Both the position numbers and the translations under genes were made by a program. Below are positions 28,549-35,953 of a DNA stretch of 64,000 nt, piece by piece; position 1 is the stretch's first letter; each line of letters starts with the position of its first letter. The stretch lies in assembly GCF_014207095.1 (NCBI RefSeq), contig NZ_JACHBG010000013.1:62001-126000 (forward strand), given 5' to 3'. The notes beneath the pieces were generated by a model, which was not told where the DNA came from, did no database searches, and saw only the letters and a list, made by a program, of their open reading frames with translations. Source of the DNA: Martinezella lusitana (GTDB taxonomy: Bacteria; Pseudomonadota; Alphaproteobacteria; Rhizobiales; Rhizobiaceae).

Positions 28549-29517
28549 ATGAGCCAGTCGATCCATCAAGCTACTCGCCGGGGTGTCATGGCAGCAGGGC
28601 TCGGTCTTGCAGCCGCAGCTGCCGCGCCCTTCGCTCAACCTGCGCAAGCCTCTACAAAGCAATCTTCGAAAGGTAAGGACACAATGAGCAGCAACACGAT
28701 CACCACCAAGGACGGAACTCAGATCTTCTACAAGGATTGGGGAACGGGTCAGCCGATCGTCTTCCATCACGGATGGCCCCTGAGTTCGGATGACTGGGAT
28801 GCCCAGATGCTGTTTTTCCTCAATCAGGGATATCGCGTCATCGCTCACGACCGCCGTGGCCATGGCCGTTCGAGCCAGACGGCGACCGGTAACGAGATGG
28901 ACACCTATGCCGCCGATGTGGCGGCGTTGACGGAACATCTAGGCCTCAAGGGAGCTATCCATGTTGGCCATTCGACCGGCGGTGGCGAAGTTGCTCGCTA
29001 CGTGGCGCAGTATGGCGGCCATGGACGAGTTTCGAAGGCGGTTTTGATCGGTGCGGTGCCGCCGATCATGGTCAAGTCCGATAAGAACCCCGGCGGCTTG
29101 CCGCTGGAAGTGTTCGACGGCTTCCGTACAGCGCTTGCCGCCAATCGTGCCCAGTTCTTCCGCGATATCCCGGCCGGCCCGTTCTATGGTTTCAATCGCC
29201 CAGGTGCTGCCGTATCGCAGGGCGTGGTCGATAATTGGTGGCGCCAGGGCATGATGGGTGGCACCAAGGCGCATTATGACTGCATCAAGGCCTTCTCGGA
29301 AACCGACTTCACCGAAGATCTGAAAAAGATCGAGGTGCCGACGCTCGTCATGCATGGCGATGACGACCAGATCGTGCCGATCGCGGACTCGGCGCTCCTC
29401 TCCGTCAAGCTGCTGAAGAACGGCACGCTGAAAGTCTACAAGGGGCTTCCGCACGGCATGGCCACCACGCATGCGGATATCATCAATGCGGATCTGCTGG
29501 CCTTCTTCAAGGCCTGA
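28549..29517 (+). CDS. Alpha/beta hydrolase, non-heme chloroperoxidase type, with Tat leader
   Basis: 322-residue hydrolase. Residues 1-40 form a twin-arginine signal (ATRRGVMAAGLGLAAAAAAP). The enzyme domain starts at Met46 (MSSNTITTKDGTQIF) and shows the oxyanion motif HHGWPLSSDDW, nucleophile serine in VGHSTGGGE, and late DDDQIVP and LPHGM segments for the acid and histidine. GGAG precedes ATG 28549. A second good site, AAGGA, sits six bases before ATG 28684, so a leaderless cytosolic form may also be made. Such enzymes have esterase and perhydrolase activity. Confidence 0.88.
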   Translation: MSQSIHQATRRGVMAAGLGLAAAAAAPFAQPAQASTKQSSKGKDTMSSNTITTKDGTQIFYKDWGTGQPIVFHHGWPLSSDDWDAQMLFFLNQGYRVIAHDRRGHGRSSQTATGNEMDTYAADVAALTEHLGLKGAIHVGHSTGGGEVARYVAQYGGHGRVSKAVLIGAVPPIMVKSDKNPGGLPLEVFDGFRTALAANRAQFFRDIPAGPFYGFNRPGAAVSQGVVDNWWRQGMMGGTKAHYDCIKAFSETDFTEDLKKIEVPTLVMHGDDDQIVPIADSALLSVKLLKNGTLKVYKGLPHGMATTHADIINADLLAFFKA

Positions 29518-29534
29518 TCCGACTAGGAGATGGG

Positions 29535-29556
29535 GCGCCCGCCATAAGGCGGGCGC
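29535..29556 (+). terminator. Terminator hairpin after the exported hydrolase
   Basis: GCGCCCGCC and GGCGGGCGC form a perfect 9-bp stem with an ATAA loop, 18 bases after the stop codon. The T tract is weak (TTCA). Confidence 0.6.
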
Positions 29557-29594
29557 TTCACAGCCTGCCGGGTGCTGTTCCCACCCTTGCCATT

Positions 29595-29768
29595 TCAGCT
29601 ATCGAGTTTCAACGAGAGCTGAACGGCGCGCGGCAAAGGCGGTAGCGGCCGGCTGATTTCGACACGACGCGTCCAGGTGGCGCGCCGTTCTTGTTCGCGC
29701 TCCCGAAGGGCCTTCGAGACAGCGACAAAGGTCATTGCACGTTCGATGACTTGCTCGGCTTTGGTCAT
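29595..29768 (-). CDS. Small hypothetical protein
   Basis: 57-residue charged protein, MTKAEQVIERAMTFVAVSKA at the N-terminus, then an arginine-rich central part (LREREQERRATWTRRVE) and a short proline-rich stretch. GGAG eight bases before the ATG at 29768 favours this start over the upstream ATG at 29780. The N-terminal half should be helical. No family recognised. Confidence 0.55.
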   Translation of the reverse strand: MTKAEQVIERAMTFVAVSKALREREQERRATWTRRVEISRPLPPLPRAVQLSLKLDS

Positions 29769-30054
29769 GGATAACTCCATTTGTTCACTTTATGTTCTCA
29801 TAGGGAGTCCATAATGTCAAGGCTGGTAAGCGTCGCCCGTGCGTCGGCTGCCTGTATCTCGAGTTGGTCGGAACTGGTGCGAAATGCTTCGATGCCGGTC
29901 TGTCGGCTCATGTGGCGGATCGAACTCACACTCTACGATCAGTTCACGGGGTAATTCCCCGGTCAGACCTGCTCTCGTCTCCATAGCGGTAGGGAGGGCG
30001 TTCGATCTATTAACTCGCCGGAAGCGCCCTCAAAACGCGCCGCCACGTCCGCAA

Positions 30055-30191
30055 CAAAAAAGGCCGGAGCGAAACGCGCCGACCTTCCTGAAGTCGCTCT
30101 CAAACCAATGCCAGTACATCCGTGGTCAGAAGAAGAAAGCGAATAAAGCATTGCGAGCGTCAAATTTCATCAGCGCTCACCAGCAATGCTA
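30055..30191 (-). ncRNA. Putative small RNA sharing a 3' module with the cold-shock mRNA
   Basis: A predicted transcript of about 137 nucleotides. It begins about seven bases after a TATATA -10 box and ends in a GC-rich hairpin (GGTCGG with CCGGCC) followed by TTTTTT on the minus strand (plus-strand A run at 30055-30061). It includes a 21-base block identical to one in the 3' untranslated region of the cold-shock gene, about 23 bases before the hairpin in both places. No convincing ribosome binding site and frame span it, so a non-coding role is inferred. A very short peptide gene cannot be excluded. Confidence 0.5.
30109..30129 (-). repeat. 21-bp repeat, copy A
   Basis: Identical over all 21 bases to 31093-31113 and in the same orientation. 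It precedes a GC-rich terminator by about 23 bases, as in the other copy. Its start on the minus strand is CTGACCACGGATG. Confidence 0.85.
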
Positions 30192-30197
30192 CCAGCC

Positions 30198-30227
30198 TAT
30201 ATAGACCACCATTCCGATGATTGCAAG
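30198..30227 (-). promoter_or_regulatory. Sigma70-type promoter for the putative small RNA
   Basis: On the minus strand CTTGCA and CTATAT are separated by exactly 17 bases, close to the rhizobial consensus CTTGAC-N17-CTATAT (also readable as TTGCAA-N17-TATATA). It reads toward lower coordinates into the terminator-ended region. Confidence 0.6.
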
Positions 30228-30429
30228 TGTTGAGAAATTTATTTCTAACGATTGGCAATCGAGGCGCCGCTGGTGGAAGTATTTTCGATGGCGCGGCGAC
30301 GCGAACCTGTGATCTGCTGCGGCGATCATGGCGATGGATGCCGGGTATCTATGGCCGGTCCGAAACCGGATCTACTCCTCTCGTCACGGCGAATAGGGTC
30401 CTCGCCTGTGGCCTCTTAGGGAAGCATAA

Positions 30430-30660
30430 TTATACGCGAGTGCGGCGTACGGCCTTTTTCTTTTCCTTTGCCGGCTTCACAGCCTTCGGCTCTTCCATCG
30501 CCTCCTGTTGTAGACGCAAGGCGCGCAGCGCTTCGGTTTTCTTTTCTCGGGCGATGGTTTCCGCCGCAACGATGCTCTTCGACAGGCTATCGGTCGCAGT
30601 GGCCTTATCGTTACGGATGGATGCGGTTTTCTTGAAGAATTGTCCTTTGGTAGCGGACAT
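30430..30660 (-). CDS. Small basic hypothetical protein
   Basis: 76-residue lysine-rich protein beginning MSATKGQFFKKTAS. The middle is predicted helical (SLSKSIVAAETIAREKKTEA) and the C-terminus is strongly basic (AKEKKKAVRRTRV). AAAGGAG lies eight bases before the ATG at 30660; the frame is open upstream but overlaps the next gene. A nucleic-acid-binding role would fit the charge and the cold-shock neighbour, but no family was recognised. Confidence 0.65.
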   Translation of the reverse strand: MSATKGQFFKKTASIRNDKATATDSLSKSIVAAETIAREKKTEALRALRLQQEAMEEPKAVKPAKEKKKAVRRTRV

Positions 30661-30733
30661 GATCGCTCCTTTCTGCTGAGTGGCAATGCGGACCGCCGGT
30701 CGAACTAAGACAAATTCGGTCTTATCGAATGGC

Positions 30734-31015
30734 CTATCTTTTGAGGCCTTTGCCAAGAGGCTTTAGCCATGGCTCTGCTTTGGATGATGCTGATCCCCGT
30801 TCGCTGCCAAGTGGCTCCGTATAGAGTTTCTCGATATCGGTCGCCGAAATGCGCCGTTCGAAGCTCTCATGCGTGAAGCGAACCTGATAGTTGGCGTCTT
30901 CCGTTTCGGAGGGAAGCAGACTCAGGATGCGGCATACCCTCGGCGCTGCTTTTAGTCGGGTAAGATCGGCCTTCATGACCACCAGGTCACCGATCGAATA
31001 TTTCGTTCCGCTCAT
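30734..31015 (-). CDS. Small hypothetical protein, SH3-like beta fold possible
   Basis: 93-residue protein starting MSGTKYSIGDLVVMKADL, a pattern (GDLV followed by beta strands) seen in small beta-barrel domains. It continues NYQVRFTHESFERRISATDI, then a flexible tail ending LGKGLKR. It lies downstream of the cold-shock gene on the same strand, separated from it by a terminator. Function unknown. Confidence 0.65.
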   Translation of the reverse strand: MSGTKYSIGDLVVMKADLTRLKAAPRVCRILSLLPSETEDANYQVRFTHESFERRISATDIEKLYTEPLGSERGSASSKAEPWLKPLGKGLKR

Positions 31016-31046
31016 CGCATCCCCTTACTGATGGTTCGCAGAAATA

Positions 31047-31073
31047 CAAAAGGCCGGGTTTGCCCCGACCTTT
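31047..31073 (-). terminator. Rho-independent terminator of the cold-shock gene
   Basis: On the minus strand GGTCGGG and CCCGGCC pair around a GCAAA loop and are followed by TTTTG. It lies about 55 bases after the cold-shock stop codon. The hairpin is similar in sequence and position to that of the putative small RNA at 30055-30191. Confidence 0.75.
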
Positions 31074-31092
31074 CCGCCACTTAAATCAGTGC

Positions 31093-31113
31093 TGCCAGTA
31101 CATCCGTGGTCAG
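31093..31113 (-). repeat. 21-bp repeat, copy B, in cold-shock 3' UTR
   Basis: Identical to 30109-30129. It sits between the cold-shock stop codon and its terminator. In this copy the minus strand could encode an 11-residue frame starting ATG CTG ACC, but no ribosome binding site is evident. Confidence 0.85.
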
Positions 31114-31128
31114 CATGATGGATGACAA

Positions 31129-31338
31129 TTAGATGGCTCTCAGATTGTCAGCGGAGCTCTTGCCGGTCTTGCGATCGCGCACCAGTTCGTAGCTCACCTT
31201 CTGACCTTCTGCGAGAGAGTTCATGCCTGCGCGTTCAACGGCGGAAATGTGAACGAACACATCCGTCGCACCATCTTCGGGCTGGATGAAGCCAAAGCCC
31301 TTGGCGCTGTTGAACCACTTTACGGTTCCTGAAGTCAT
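31129..31338 (-). CDS. Cold-shock domain protein (CspA family)
   Basis: 69-residue single-stranded nucleic-acid-binding protein acting as an RNA chaperone. It begins MTSGTVKWFNSAKGFGFIQP, which includes the RNP1 motif KGFGFI, and has RNP2-like DVFVHISAVE. Length and layout are standard for the family. GAAAGGA precedes the ATG. A hairpin lies about 35 bases upstream of the start in the presumed leader, a place where cold-shock mRNAs often carry regulatory structure. Confidence 0.95.
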   Translation of the reverse strand: MTSGTVKWFNSAKGFGFIQPEDGATDVFVHISAVERAGMNSLAEGQKVSYELVRDRKTGKSSADNLRAI

Positions 31339-31373
31339 GGTGGATTCCTTTCAATTGGACATAGAATTTTGTT

Positions 31374-31396
31374 CTGCTGAAAGGTTCTCTCAGCAG
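31374..31396 (-). promoter_or_regulatory. Hairpin in the cold-shock leader
   Basis: CTGCTGA and TCAGCAG form a 7-bp stem around a 9-base loop, 36-58 bases upstream of the cold-shock start on the minus strand. A role in leader folding is inferred from position. Confidence 0.45.
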
Positions 31397-31789
31397 TATT
31401 TTAAACCGAAATTGAAAGAAAATTCGCGCCACGCATCTGCGCAAACAAAGATCATCAAGCAAGATCGACACCTGATAACATAGGGGCGAAATAGCGGTAA
31501 GGCAAGGCTACATTTTCAGGTCGACAGTTTGAGCTGAAAAACGACTAAGAATTGCAGAGAAATCGATGTGAAGTGGTCAAATTTTACAAGCCATTCAGCG
31601 CCATTATTTCGGCACCGCTTGCGAGGCGCGTCGGCCGCACTTGGCTGACACTTGGCGAGTTCCCGGGTGCTAACTCAATCCCAGGAGCCTCAAGTCCATC
31701 GGCATTATTGGCAATCTCAAAGCTTGCGGAATTGGCACATTCGATGCAGTCCTCGGGAGCAAGAGAGGTGATAATCGAAAGAGGAAGTA
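31397..31789. other. Gene-free stretch between cold-shock gene and pseudogene
   Basis: The left part is AT-rich and probably carries the cold-shock promoter. The right part has open frames on both strands but none with a ribosome binding site or recognisable family. It may include decayed 3' sequence of the neighbouring pseudogene. Confidence 0.4.
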
Positions 31790-32281
31790 TCTCCCTCCCA
31801 CATTGTTGTTATGAAGCTTGCTTGCTCTCTGGCTCTCTCGCCTTTCATGAAGGACCGGATGGCGCGGGCCTCGGTCTGTTCGCAGGCGACCCAGACATAG
31901 GTTTCTGCATCGCAAGCCAGTACGGCATTGCGGATGTTGCGTTCCAACTCTCCGGTTGTCCCGGCCGACGCCGCCATCGCGGTGGGGCCAAGTGACATTT
32001 GTGAATGCCTGGGAGATCACGGGTTGTTCTTCAAGCCTGTCCGCCACTTCGAGAACGATACGCAGTTCCGCATCGGCCGGCATGGCGGCGGCGATGCGCG
32101 CGATTGCCGGCAAGGCCGTTTCATCGCCGGCAAGGATAAGTTTGCGGGGCGCCGGCGCGCCGCCTCCACCGGGACCGCTGAGGCCGGCGCGATCACCTGG
32201 GCGGGCGGTGAGGGCCTATCTGGCTCCCGGGACATTGTCGCCCTCGTGTACCACGAAGTCGATGTTCATCTGCACCGCGCA
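31790..32281 (-). pseudogene. Siderophore-interacting protein remnant
   Basis: Read on the minus strand from 32281, the translation runs QMNIDFVVHEGDNVPGAR, a stop, ALTARPGDRAGLSGPGG, then KLILAGDETALPAIARIA and LRIVLEVADRLEEQP, which is the conserved middle of FAD/NAD-binding siderophore-interacting proteins. The stop is an amber codon at 32216-32218 where relatives have Trp (GPxxxWA), so a TGG to TAG change is likely. Near 31985 the frame shifts to ELERNIRNAVLACDAETYVW and EARAIRSFMKGERAREQ. The N-terminal FAD domain is missing, cut at the AbiEii junction. An intact relative lies at 34844-35617. Confidence 0.8.
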
Positions 32282-32676
32282 GCCGCACCCAGGCCGTGCC
32301 GCTGCACAGCGAAGGCGCAGCCACAAAGGCGCTAGTTGCGCCCGACGGTGTACAGATCAAGATCGAGGTGACGCCCGTCATTTGCGGCTGCGTCTACTCT
32401 CCCGAGACACGCTCGGTCTGCGACCGGGTCGAAGAGTTCTTCGGCTATGCCGAGGTGCCAGTTGCGTCCTTCCCGGACCTTTACGCAGGCAAGATCGTCG
32501 CCGCCTTGGGTCGGCAGCACCCGCGAGATCTGTTCGATGTCAGAGACCTGCTCGCGAATGAGGATAGATCAGAAGCTCTTCGTCCGTTTTGCTCTTGGAT
32601 TGACAATGCCCGCTTGAAATTTGCCTCTTCTTCCGCCACCTGTGCGGCGCGACTTTCAACATTCCCAGGAGACTAG
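32282..32676 (+). pseudogene. AbiEii/AbiGii nucleotidyltransferase toxin remnant
   Basis: The frame translates as RTQAVPLHSEGAATKALVAP, QIKIEVTPVI, then ASFPDLYAGKIVAALGRQHP and RDLFDVRDLLANED. This is the C-terminal half of the AbiEii/AbiGii toxin component of type IV toxin-antitoxin systems. The N-terminal nucleotidyltransferase core (GGTAL and the metal-binding acids) is absent. After about 32580 the resemblance stops, although the frame stays open to 32676, six bases before htpG. No AbiEi antitoxin gene is present. It is therefore a truncated, presumably inactive relic. Confidence 0.78.
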
Positions 32677-32682
32677 ACGCAA

Positions 32683-34572
32683 ATGACAGCCACCACAGCA
32701 GAAAATATCGCCGAGAGCCACGTCTTCGAAGCTGATGTCGCCCGCCTTCTGCATATGATGGTTCACTCGGTTTACTCGGACAAGGACGTCTTCCTGCGCG
32801 AGCTGATTTCGAACGCCGCCGACGCCTGCGAGAAGCTGCGTTACGAGGCCATCGCGCATCCTGGCCTGCTTGGCAACGATCCTGACAGCCGCATCCTGCT
32901 GACGCTCGATGTCGACGGCGGCAAGCTCATTGTGGAAGATAACGGCATCGGCATGAGCCGTGACGAAATGATCGAAGCGCTCGGCACGATCGCCCGCTCC
33001 GGCACGCGCGCTTTCATGGAGCGGATCGAGGCCAACAAGCAGGGTGAGGGTGCGCAGCTCATCGGCCAATTCGGCGTCGGTTTTTATTCCTGCTTCATGG
33101 TCGCTGATCGCGTCGATGTGGTCTCGCGCCGCGCCGGTGCCGAGGATGCATGGCTCTGGTCTTCCGACGGCAAGGGCGGCTACAGCGTTGCGCCCGTCGA
33201 TGTGAGCGAAGCTCCGGCGCGCGGCACCCGCATCACGCTGCATCTGATGGAGGATGCCAAGAGCTACGCGTCGCGCTGGACTGTCGAGCGCATCGTCAAG
33301 GAGCAGTCGGGCCACGTACCGGTTCCGATCAAGATTGCTGAAAAGCCCGGCGAGGAAGCTACGCAGCTTACGGACGGCACGGCGCTGTGGACCAAGTCGA
33401 AGAACGACATCACAGCGGAAGAGTATACCGATTTCTATCGCAGTGTTTCCGGACAATATGACGAGCCGGCGCTGACGGTGCATTTTCGCGCCGAGGGCCG
33501 CCATGAATATTCCGCCTTGGCTTTCGTGCCGGGCTCGCAGCCCTTCGACCTCTTCGACCCGGATCGCAAGGGCCGGATGAAGCTCTACGTGAAGCGTGTG
33601 TTCATCACGGACGAGGCGGAATTGCTGCCGCGTTATCTCCGCTTCGTGCGCGGCCTTGTCGACACGGCCGATCTGCCACTCAATGTTTCGCGCGAGATGA
33701 TTCAGGAAAGCGCTATCCTGTCGGCCATCCGAAAGGGCGTCACCAACCGCATCATCACCGCGATCGAAAAGCAGGCGGAGAGCGACCAGGATGCGTTCCT
33801 GAAGATCTGGGAGAACTTTGGCAGCCTGATCAAGGAAGGCATCCATGAAGATTTCGAACGGCGCTCGCAGCTGTTGGCGCTATCGCGCTTCCGCACGACG
33901 GCCTCGGGAGATGGCTATCGTTCGCTTGCGGACTATGTCGCGAATGCTAAGGAAGGCCAGCAGTCGATCTATTATCTCGTCGGCGGCAGTCTCGAGCAGT
34001 TGAAGGCATCGCCGCAGCTGGAAGGTTTCCGTGCTCGCGGCATCGAAGTACTGCTGCTGACGGATTCGGTCGACAGTTTCTGGGTGATGAGCGCTCCTGA
34101 GTTCGAAGGCAAGAGCTTCAAGTCCATCACCCAGGGTTCCGCCGATCTTGCCCAGTTCAAGAAGCAGGACGACGACAAGTCGGAAAGCGCGACTGCTCCG
34201 GCCGAGGTGCAGGCCTTTATCGACTTCGCCAAGGAGAAGCTGGCCGACGAGGTTTCCGATGTCCGCGCCTCGGATCGCCTGATCGAGAGCGCTGTGTGCC
34301 TGGTTGCGTCCGAGCAGGGTTACGACCGTCAGCTTGAGAAGATTCTGCAGGGGGCAGGGCGCCTGCAGTCCGGCGCCAAGCCGATCCTGGAAGTCAACAT
34401 GGAGCACCCGGTCGTCAAGGCCATTGCCGCCAAGATCGACGCACCGTCGCTGCGCGACGATGCGGCGTTCCTGCTGCTCGACCAGGCCCGTGTTCTGGAT
34501 GGCGACAAGCCGGCAGATCCACGCGCCTTTGCCGAGCGCCTCGTGCGGGTAATGGAAAAGGCGCTGCAGTAG
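32683..34572 (+). CDS. htpG: Hsp90-family molecular chaperone HtpG
   Basis: 629-residue cytosolic ATP-dependent chaperone. The N-terminal GHKL ATPase shows FLRELISNAADACEKLRY, DNGIGMSRDEM and GQFGVGFYSCFMVADR. The middle domain includes LYVKRVFITDEAELLPRYLR and the catalytic-arginine region LNVSREMIQES. The C-terminal dimerisation domain follows, with length normal for bacterial HtpG. GGAG is ten bases before the ATG. The upstream flank is the toxin relic, so its native promoter must lie within or beyond that scar; a heat-shock promoter was not identified with confidence. Confidence 0.96.
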   Translation: MTATTAENIAESHVFEADVARLLHMMVHSVYSDKDVFLRELISNAADACEKLRYEAIAHPGLLGNDPDSRILLTLDVDGGKLIVEDNGIGMSRDEMIEALGTIARSGTRAFMERIEANKQGEGAQLIGQFGVGFYSCFMVADRVDVVSRRAGAEDAWLWSSDGKGGYSVAPVDVSEAPARGTRITLHLMEDAKSYASRWTVERIVKEQSGHVPVPIKIAEKPGEEATQLTDGTALWTKSKNDITAEEYTDFYRSVSGQYDEPALTVHFRAEGRHEYSALAFVPGSQPFDLFDPDRKGRMKLYVKRVFITDEAELLPRYLRFVRGLVDTADLPLNVSREMIQESAILSAIRKGVTNRIITAIEKQAESDQDAFLKIWENFGSLIKEGIHEDFERRSQLLALSRFRTTASGDGYRSLADYVANAKEGQQSIYYLVGGSLEQLKASPQLEGFRARGIEVLLLTDSVDSFWVMSAPEFEGKSFKSITQGSADLAQFKKQDDDKSESATAPAEVQAFIDFAKEKLADEVSDVRASDRLIESAVCLVASEQGYDRQLEKILQGAGRLQSGAKPILEVNMEHPVVKAIAAKIDAPSLRDDAAFLLLDQARVLDGDKPADPRAFAERLVRVMEKALQ

Positions 34573-34579
34573 TCGACGA

Positions 34580-34612
34580 GGCCGGCACGATCCGCGAAGG
34601 GGCGTGCCGGCC
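34580..34612 (+). terminator. htpG terminator hairpin
   Basis: GGCCGGCACG and CGTGCCGGCC form a perfect 10-bp stem eight bases after the htpG stop. No T tract follows. Confidence 0.6.
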
Positions 34613-34843
34613 GATCCAGCTCGAGCGCGGTCGGCGCGGCTTGATCATAAAACTTGCCTGTAATAATCATCTTTTCATTGCGGGATCGGTTTTCTTCTTC
34701 TATAGAGAAATCCGAATTGGCCGGGTGTTGCCCGCCACGTAAGCGTTAACGTCACTCAACGCGTATGATCGAACGGCTCTGCGGCTTCGGTCTGCGCGAC
34801 TGTGTCCTGCAGATCGAGACCAACAAGCCTCGAAAGGATGCAG

Positions 34844-35617
34844 ATGGATACCTCCCACACTTCGATCCCGAATGGTTCCGCTCCGAAAATCGAGCGCGTG
34901 CGCCATGAGCTGAAGCGGCGCTCGCTCATAGTCTCCAACGTCGAAAAGATCACGCCGGGAATGTTGCGCATCGAACTTGTCGGTGATGACCTTGCCGACT
35001 TCGTCAGCCTGGCGCCCGACGACCACATCAAAGTCATCGTGCCCGGCGCGGGTGAAGAAATGGAGCGGCGCGACTACACGCCTCGGCGCTACGATGTCGC
35101 TGCGCGCACGCTTGTCATCGATTTTGCAATCCACGAAGCAGGCCCCGCCACGCAGTGGGCGCTCGAAGCCGGCGTTGGTGACAAGCTGGAGATAGGTGGC
35201 CCGCGCGGTTCGGCGGTGGTCTCCAACGAGATCAAGAACTGGTTGTTGATCGGCGACGAAACAGCCCTGCCGGCCATCGGCCGCCGCATAGAAGAGGCCA
35301 GTGGCGATGCCCATGTCGCCGCCGTTGTGGCTGTCGCCGATGCGGCCGAACATCAGCTTTTTCAAAGCAAGGCCCACGTGAGCACACATTGGGTGCATCG
35401 CCCCTTGTCCGCCGCCACCGATGCATCCGCCTTGCTCGCCGCACTTCAATCGGTGGAGCTCGCTCCAGGCACCTTTGTGTGGATCGCAGCGGAAGCTTCG
35501 GTCACGCGGGCGATCAGAACCTATCTCGTCGAAAAGCGCGGATATTCGCTGGCCTGGATCAAGGCCTCCGGCTACTGGGTTAAGGGCAAAGCTGATACGA
35601 CCGAAAAATTCGAATAG
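34844..35617 (+). CDS. Siderophore-interacting protein (ferric-siderophore reductase family)
   Basis: Intact 257-residue flavoprotein of the SIP/ViuB family, which reduces ferric siderophores in the cytosol to release iron. The FAD domain shows RRDYTPRRYD and LVIDFAIHEAGPATQWA. The NAD-binding part shows WLLIGDETALPAIGRRIEE and FVWIAAEASVTRAIRTYLVE, ending in SGYWVKGK. AAAGGA lies just upstream of ATG 34844; a start at 34838 two codons earlier is possible. No siderophore receptor or ABC genes are adjacent. Confidence 0.9.
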   Translation: MDTSHTSIPNGSAPKIERVRHELKRRSLIVSNVEKITPGMLRIELVGDDLADFVSLAPDDHIKVIVPGAGEEMERRDYTPRRYDVAARTLVIDFAIHEAGPATQWALEAGVGDKLEIGGPRGSAVVSNEIKNWLLIGDETALPAIGRRIEEASGDAHVAAVVAVADAAEHQLFQSKAHVSTHWVHRPLSAATDASALLAALQSVELAPGTFVWIAAEASVTRAIRTYLVEKRGYSLAWIKASGYWVKGKADTTEKFE

Positions 35618-35953
35618 GCTCCATCCGGCGGGCGATGAAAAAGGCGCTCGCCGAGCGCGATTTCAATTCGATAGCTCTTGCCGGTGAAACGCACTGCTCC
35701 ATCTGTTGCGCAACTGTGTCGGAAACGGACGAGGCGCTCGATGTTAAGATTGGGTTCACCAAGGCCGGAATCGGGGCGGATTTCGACTTCCTAAATTGCG
35801 TGAGATCGCCAAAGGTTAGCTGCAACGGGGAAATGGCGACGCAATCGTCGCCAATTTCTCTGCAGGTTCCAGGCGCCGAGCGGGAGGCGGCGTCGATGAA
35901 CATCGCGCAATACCCCGCCGCACGCGACGGCCAATATTAAGGATCCTAGCGAG
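35618..35953. other. Intergenic region upstream of the type I exporter
   Basis: 336 bases. Short frames exist on both strands but lack ribosome binding sites and family resemblance. The promoter of the exporter operon is expected here, but no confident -35/-10 pair was found. Confidence 0.4.

Larger units (their letters stand above)
29781..30429. other. Gene-poor region with small-RNA candidate
   Basis: About 650 bases without a confident protein gene. A minus-strand frame of 55 codons (29817-29984) has no ribosome binding site and was not called. The right half holds a strong minus-strand promoter and a terminator-ended transcript, listed separately. The stretch 30230-30429 shows nothing recognisable. 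Confidence 0.5.

Noticed and set aside
29817..29984. 55-codon minus-strand frame in the gene-poor region
   Set aside because: ATG lacks a ribosome binding site and the protein resembles nothing known.
32656..33846. 396-codon minus-strand open frame opposite htpG
   Set aside because: Antisense of a universally recognisable chaperone gene.
35635..35940. 101-codon plus-strand frame between the siderophore protein and prsD
   Set aside because: No ribosome binding site and no recognisable family; cysteine pattern alone (CSICC) is not enough.
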